Below, one piece after another: positions 7,264 through 10,754 of a DNA stretch of 10,754 nucleotides (position 1 is the first letter of the stretch; every line of letters starts with the position of its first letter). The DNA comes from JASJCL01 sp050291585 (GTDB lineage Bacteria > Desulfobacterota > Desulfobacteria > Desulfobacterales > Desulfosarcinaceae): the NCBI GenBank assembly GCA_050291585.1, contig JBNKKA010000150.1, positions 1-10,754 on the forward strand, read 5' to 3'. Both the position numbers and the translations under genes were made by a program. Below the pieces are notes generated by a model. That model ran no database searches. It was not told the origin of the DNA and saw nothing but the letters and a program-made list of their open reading frames with translations.

Positions 7264-7300
7264 TTCGAGTTCAATTAGTCAACCTAAACTATATTACTAT
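7264..7300 (+). promoter_or_regulatory. AT-rich possible leuS promoter zone
   Basis: A -10-like TATATT at 7290-7295 (5 of 6) lies about 35 bp before the leuS ATG in a locally AT-rich stretch. No good -35 is found at the expected distance: TTCAAT at 7270-7275 matches only 3 of 6. The real promoter may be elsewhere in the gap. Confidence 0.25.
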
Positions 7301-7328
7301 TTCTGGATAGATACAGGTATGTGGAGCC

Positions 7329-9920
7329 ATGGACCCAAGATACAACCCCAGTGAGATCGAAACAAAATGGCAGCAGCGATGGGAGGCCGAGGGTCTCTTC
7401 CAGGTGAAGACCGACCCGAGTCGCGAAAAATATTACCTCCTGGAGATGTTCCCCTATCCGTCGGGCAAGATCCACATGGGCCATGTGCGTAACTATACCA
7501 TTGGTGACGTGGTGGCGCGCTACAAGACCATGCAGGGGTTCAACGTCTTGCACCCCATGGGGTGGGACGCCTTCGGCATGCCCGCCGAGAACGCCGCCAT
7601 CGCCAATAAGACGCATCCCGCCAAGTGGACCTACGCCAACATCGACGCCATGCGGGCGCAGCTCAAACAGATGGGTTTTTCCTACGACTGGGATCGCGAG
7701 GTTGCCACCTGCCATCCAGACTACTATCGTTGGGAACAATGGCTCTTCCTCAAGATGCACGCCGAGGGGATGGCCTACCGCAAGGAGTCCTACGTCAACT
7801 GGTGCGAGCCTTGCCAGACCGTTCTGGCAAACGAGCAGGTGGAGGCCGGCATGTGCTGGCGTTGCGGCAAGGCCGTGCGCCAGAAAAAGCTCTCCCAGTG
7901 GTTTTTCCGCATTACCGACTTTGCCGATGATCTCCTGGTTCATTGCGACCAATTGCCCGGGTGGCCCGACAAGGTCACCACCATGCAGAAGAACTGGATC
8001 GGCAAGAGCCAAGGCGCCGAGATTCGTTTTCCCGTTGAGAACAGCGAGGCGGTGATCTCCGTCTTCACCACCCGCCATGACACCGTCTTCGGGGCGACCT
8101 TCATGTGCCTGGCCCCCGAACATCCTCTGGTGCCTCAACTGGCCGAGGGCACCGAACAGGCGGCCCCGGTAGCGGCCTTCGTGGAGAAGATCGCCCGCCA
8201 GGACCGCTCCAGCAAGGCCTTGGAGGGCTACGAAAAAGAAGGTGTCTGGACGGGTGCTTATTGCATCAACCCCATGAGCGGCGAGCGCATGCCCATCTAC
8301 ACGGCCAACTTCGCCCTCATGGAATACGGTACCGGCGCTGTGATGAGTGTGCCGGCCCATGATCAGCGCGATTTCGAGTTCGCCCGCAAGTACGACCTGC
8401 CCATTGTTGTGGTGGTCCAGCAGGCAGATGAGCCCCTGGACCCCGCCACCATGGAGGCCGCCCAGCCGGCCGACGGGGTGATGGTCAACTCCGGTGTCTA
8501 TAATGGTATGCCCAACCGAGACGCAATGCAGGCCATCGCCGAGTATCTGGAGGAGAACGGTCTCGGTCAGCCCACGGTGAGTTTTCGCCTGCGCGACTGG
8601 GGGATCTCCCGTCAGCGCTACTGGGGTGCCCCCATCCCCATGATTCATTGCGACGATTGCGGCATTGTGCCGGTGCCAGAGGCCGATCTGCCTATCCTGC
8701 TGCCCGAGGCGGTGGATCTGCTCGAGGGGGGGCGCTCACCCCTGCCGACCCTGGATGAGTTCAAACGGACCACCTGCCCCCAGTGCGGCCGTGAAGATGC
8801 CCGACGTGATACGGACACCATGGACACATTCGTGGAGTCCTCTTGGTATTTCGACCGCTATTGCAGCCCCGACTGCGACACGGGCATGTTCGCCAAGGCG
8901 GACGTGGACTATTGGATGCCCGTTGACCAATACATCGGCGGGGTGGAGCACGCTATCTTGCACCTGCTCTATTCGCGTTATTTTACCCGCGTCTTGCACC
9001 ATTTCGGGCTGGTCAAGTTCAAGGAGCCTTTTACCCGTCTGCTCACCCAGGGCATGGTTTGCAAGGAGACCATGACCTGTCCCGAGCACGGTTTCCTCTA
9101 TCCCGCCGAGGTGGTGGGCGAGGAGGATGCCTTGACCTGCAGCAAGTGTGACCTGCCGGTGACTCTGGGGCGCGTGGAGAAGATGTCCAAGTCCAAGAAC
9201 AACGTCATCGACCCCCAGGAACTGCTCTCGCGATACGGGGCAGACACCACCCGGCTGTTTTGTCTCTTCGCCGCACCACCGGAGCGCGATCTGGAGTGGA
9301 GCGACCAAGGTGTCGAGGGCAGCGCCCGCTTTCTCAACCGCGTGTGGCGCCTGGTGAGTGCCTGGATGCCGCGCATCGAGGGGGCTGAATCCTATACTGG
9401 CGGATTGGCGGAGCTTCCTGACGCGCTGCGTCCGGTGTTCGCCAAGACCCACGAGGCAATCAAAAAGGTCACCAGCGATATCGAAGACCGCTTCCATTTC
9501 AACACGGCCATCAGCGCTGTCATGGAGTTGGTCAATACTTTGTATGGCGTGGATAACGACACAGAGTTGCCGGAAACGGAACCCGTGCTGCGCTTCTCCT
9601 TGGAGAGCGTCGTGCTGCTGCTCTCCCCTCTGGTACCCCACTTCTGCGAGGAGATCTGGGCCGCCCTTGGCAAAAGTGGCAGCGTCTTCAAAGCCGCCTG
9701 GCCCGTCCACGACGAGGCCGCCCTCCTAAAAGCCGAGACCACCATCGTCGTCCAGGTCAACGGCAAACTTCGTGGCCGCTTCACCGCAGCGATTGATGCT
9801 TCCGAGGAGGTCGTCCGCGAAGCCGCTCTGGCGGATGAGAAAGTGGCCAAATTCATCGAGGCTAAAACCATCCGTAAAGTCATTGTGGTCCCCAACAAAC
9901 TGGTCAACATCGTGGTGTAG
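7329..9920 (+). CDS. leuS: Leucyl-tRNA synthetase
   Basis: Class Ia aminoacyl-tRNA synthetase that charges tRNA-Leu and hydrolyses mischarged products. The 863 residues match bacterial LeuRS (E. coli 860). The ATP-binding HIGH-type motif is HMGH at 49-52 in PYPSGKIHMGHVRNY, and KMSKS is at 618-622. The CP1 editing domain (about 225-415) has the threonine-rich TTRHDT (247-252) and VPAHDQRDFEF with D345, the position of the editing Asp in E. coli. Zinc-type Cys pairs are intact: C159/C162 with C176/C179, C441/C444 with C483/C486, and C584 with C604/C607. The anticodon-binding and C-terminal domains run to VVPNKLVNIVV. The ATG at 7329 is the first start after an in-frame stop at 7308-7310; its Shine-Dalgarno is weak (AGG about 10 nt upstream). 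The TAG stop is 4 nt before lptE. Confidence 0.98.
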   Translation: MDPRYNPSEIETKWQQRWEAEGLFQVKTDPSREKYYLLEMFPYPSGKIHMGHVRNYTIGDVVARYKTMQGFNVLHPMGWDAFGMPAENAAIANKTHPAKWTYANIDAMRAQLKQMGFSYDWDREVATCHPDYYRWEQWLFLKMHAEGMAYRKESYVNWCEPCQTVLANEQVEAGMCWRCGKAVRQKKLSQWFFRITDFADDLLVHCDQLPGWPDKVTTMQKNWIGKSQGAEIRFPVENSEAVISVFTTRHDTVFGATFMCLAPEHPLVPQLAEGTEQAAPVAAFVEKIARQDRSSKALEGYEKEGVWTGAYCINPMSGERMPIYTANFALMEYGTGAVMSVPAHDQRDFEFARKYDLPIVVVVQQADEPLDPATMEAAQPADGVMVNSGVYNGMPNRDAMQAIAEYLEENGLGQPTVSFRLRDWGISRQRYWGAPIPMIHCDDCGIVPVPEADLPILLPEAVDLLEGGRSPLPTLDEFKRTTCPQCGREDARRDTDTMDTFVESSWYFDRYCSPDCDTGMFAKADVDYWMPVDQYIGGVEHAILHLLYSRYFTRVLHHFGLVKFKEPFTRLLTQGMVCKETMTCPEHGFLYPAEVVGEEDALTCSKCDLPVTLGRVEKMSKSKNNVIDPQELLSRYGADTTRLFCLFAAPPERDLEWSDQGVEGSARFLNRVWRLVSAWMPRIEGAESYTGGLAELPDALRPVFAKTHEAIKKVTSDIEDRFHFNTAISAVMELVNTLYGVDNDTELPETEPVLRFSLESVVLLLSPLVPHFCEEIWAALGKSGSVFKAAWPVHDEAALLKAETTIVVQVNGKLRGRFTAAIDASEEVVREAALADEKVAKFIEAKTIRKVIVVPNKLVNIVV

Positions 9921-9924
9921 GTCC

Positions 9925-10584
9925 ATGCGAGCCTCTAAGTGGTACCCTATCGACACGCCTTTGGAGACAACCCTGCCCAAGGATTCTGCAAGCCCTATCT
10001 CAGTTACGAGCGGTCGCCTGGTTACCAGCCTTAGCTCGGTTACGAGCCCATATCTGGCGGACGGTTGGCGCCGTGGGGCGCTCTTTGGCGCTCTTCTGAT
10101 CTGTATGCTTTCGGTGCTGAATGCCTGCGGCTACCGTTTTACCGGCGGTGGTAGCTTGCCGGGGGGGATCCAACGCCTCTACATTCCCACCCTGGAAAAC
10201 CGCAGCGCTGAAACCGGCATCGAGACCATCGTCACAAATGCCTTGGTGGAGGAGGTCAGCCGCAACCAGAGTCAACTGGCCGCCACCGCCGAGGCGGCCG
10301 ATGGCACCCTTGTGGGTGCAGTAACCCGCATCGCCACCACGACGGTATCGCGCAGCGGTGAGCAAACGGCGGCGGAGCGGCGCGTTGAGATACAGGTGGA
10401 CCTGCGCCTCGAAAATGCCGCCGCTCAGGAGATCCGAAGGATCGATCAACTTCGTGCCGCTAGTGTCTACGATGTAATCGACGGGGACGATGCCGCAACC
10501 GAGGCCAACCGCCAGGAGGCCCTAAGCGAGGCCGCCCAGACCTTGGCCGAGCGAGTGTATCAGAGATTGACAGAAGATTTTTAA
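9925..10584 (+). CDS. lptE: LptE-like LPS-assembly lipoprotein
   Basis: Predicted outer-membrane lipoprotein that, as LptE, would plug and support the LptD barrel inserting LPS. From the ATG at 9925 it has 219 residues. A basic RR (49-50), a hydrophobic stretch (51-66) and a lipobox-like LNAC ending at C68 form a lipoprotein signal. The mature part opens CGYRFTGGGSLPGGIQRLYI (68-87), then PTLENRSAETGIETIVTNAL (88-107), the LptE-family opening (CGYxF...IPxxxN). The start is uncertain. ATG 9925 follows the leuS stop by 4 nt with a weak AGGT, so coupling is likely, but it leaves about 48 residues before the signal. An 18-bp repeat encodes part of that extension. A CTG at 10054 would give a normal-length signal but has no clear Shine-Dalgarno. 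In related genomes holA often follows leuS-lptE (from memory); here a terminator does. Confidence 0.75.
   Translation: MRASKWYPIDTPLETTLPKDSASPISVTSGRLVTSLSSVTSPYLADGWRRGALFGALLICMLSVLNACGYRFTGGGSLPGGIQRLYIPTLENRSAETGIETIVTNALVEEVSRNQSQLAATAEAADGTLVGAVTRIATTTVSRSGEQTAAERRVEIQVDLRLENAAAQEIRRIDQLRAASVYDVIDGDDAATEANRQEALSEAAQTLAERVYQRLTEDF
9985..10056. repeat. Degenerate 18-bp tandem repeat at the 5' end of lptE
   Basis: GTTACGAGC, GTTACCAGC and GTTACGAGC begin at 10003, 10021 and 10039, exactly 18 bp apart. A fourth weaker copy upstream (AGCCCTATCT at 9991-10000) resembles AGCCCATATCT of the last unit with one indel. In the lptE frame the units read as VTSGRL, VTSLSS and VTSPYL. This is in-frame if the 9925 start is used, and is non-coding leader if the start is later. 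Confidence 0.6.
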
Positions 10585-10587
10585 AAA

Positions 10588-10618
10588 AAAAGACGCGACC
10601 TAGTGGGCCACGTCTTTT
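10588..10618 (+). terminator. Rho-independent terminator after lptE
   Basis: AAAAGACG (10588-10595) pairs perfectly with CGTCTTTT (10611-10618), with a further CC/GG pair inside the loop, and the right arm ends in TTTT. It begins 3 nt after the lptE stop. The A-run before the stem and the near-symmetrical T-run make it potentially active on both strands. It closes the leuS-lptE unit. Confidence 0.85.
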
Positions 10619-10754
10619 CTCTATCATTCACAGGCGCAGAAAGTAAACGCTAGCCCATTACCACTGAGCGCCTTCGGCACCGGATATCTTTGTGGGTGAT
10701 GCTGGGTATCACAAATTGGGCTTATGCGCTTACGCCATTAACCATCTTGGCAAG
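10619..10754. other. Downstream flank with no recognised gene
   Basis: The last 136 bp show no open frame or RNA gene that I recognise. A short GTGAT/ATCAC stem (10696-10712) is the only structure noticed and is within chance expectation. Confidence 0.5.

Larger units (their letters stand above)
6883..7328. other. Divergent intergenic region between rng and leuS (about 446 bp)
   Basis: No gene is recognised here on either strand. It contains a plausible leftward rng promoter (6928-6955), an AT-rich stretch just before leuS, and several short dyads: TAAGCT/AGCTTA at 7033-7050, TGGAAT-T-ATTCCA at 7147-7159, GGTT-ACA-AACC at 7179-7189 and GCTAT/ATAGC at 7195-7221. I looked for a T-box leader for leuS and did not find a convincing one. 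Confidence 0.6.

Noticed and set aside
7284..8648. 454-codon open frame on the minus strand over the 5' half of leuS
   Set aside because: It is fully antisense to an unmistakable leuS, its His/Gly/Val-rich sequence reflects the complementary codons, and it matches no family. A GC-rich coding shadow.
8736..9710. 324-codon open frame on the minus strand over the 3' half of leuS
   Set aside because: Same reason: antisense shadow with no recognisable domain or ribosome binding site.
9772..9924. 51-codon upstream extension of the LptE-like frame
   Set aside because: It overlaps the C-terminal coding part of leuS out of frame and is not needed for any domain.
1..10754. CRISPR arrays, insertion sequences, tRNA or rRNA genes, phage genes
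   Set aside because: None seen: no regularly spaced long direct repeats, no transposase-like protein, and no tRNA-like cloverleaf that I could identify by eye.

Overview
The window is ordinary chromosomal housekeeping DNA from a Gram-negative bacterium. It is fairly GC-rich and about 85 to 90 percent coding. The protein set is a SecDF/YajC translocase module, DprA, topoisomerase I, an RNase E/G family enzyme, leucyl-tRNA synthetase and an LptE-like outer-membrane lipoprotein. The SecF, LeuRS and RNase G sequences, and the leuS-lptE pairing, best recall Desulfuromonadales-type Deltaproteobacteria (Geobacter/Pelobacter/Desulfuromonas relatives). This placement comes from remembered family resemblance and was not tested by a search.

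Bases 1 to 6882 are transcribed leftward. In transcription order they hold rng, a gap of about 400 bp, then yajC, secD, secF, dprA and topA (the last truncated by the window edge). yajC-secD-secF-dprA is tightly packed: gaps are 18, 111 and 6 nt. dprA to topA is 157 nt, filled by a cluster of perfect inverted repeats. A good sigma70-like promoter lies about 240 bp upstream of yajC and could drive all five genes. Starts in this block are often non-ATG: GTG for yajC and topA, TTG for secD.

Bases 6883 to 7328 are a divergent intergenic region with a plausible rng promoter and an AT-rich stretch before leuS. Bases 7329 to 10584 are transcribed rightward: leuS, then lptE 4 nt later, closed by a clear intrinsic terminator. 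The last 136 bp hold no recognisable gene.

Functionally, YajC-SecD-SecF assists Sec-dependent export. DprA and TopA act on DNA (ssDNA/RecA loading and relaxation of negative supercoils). RNase G acts on RNA, LeuRS charges tRNA-Leu, and LptE supports LPS insertion in the outer membrane.

I found no convincing undescribed system. The points most worth a second look are an apparent insertion of two extra membrane helices in SecF, a compact junction-like group of inverted repeats between dprA and topA, an A9 homopolymer early in topA, and an 18-bp degenerate tandem repeat that makes up part of the long N-terminus of the LptE-like protein.
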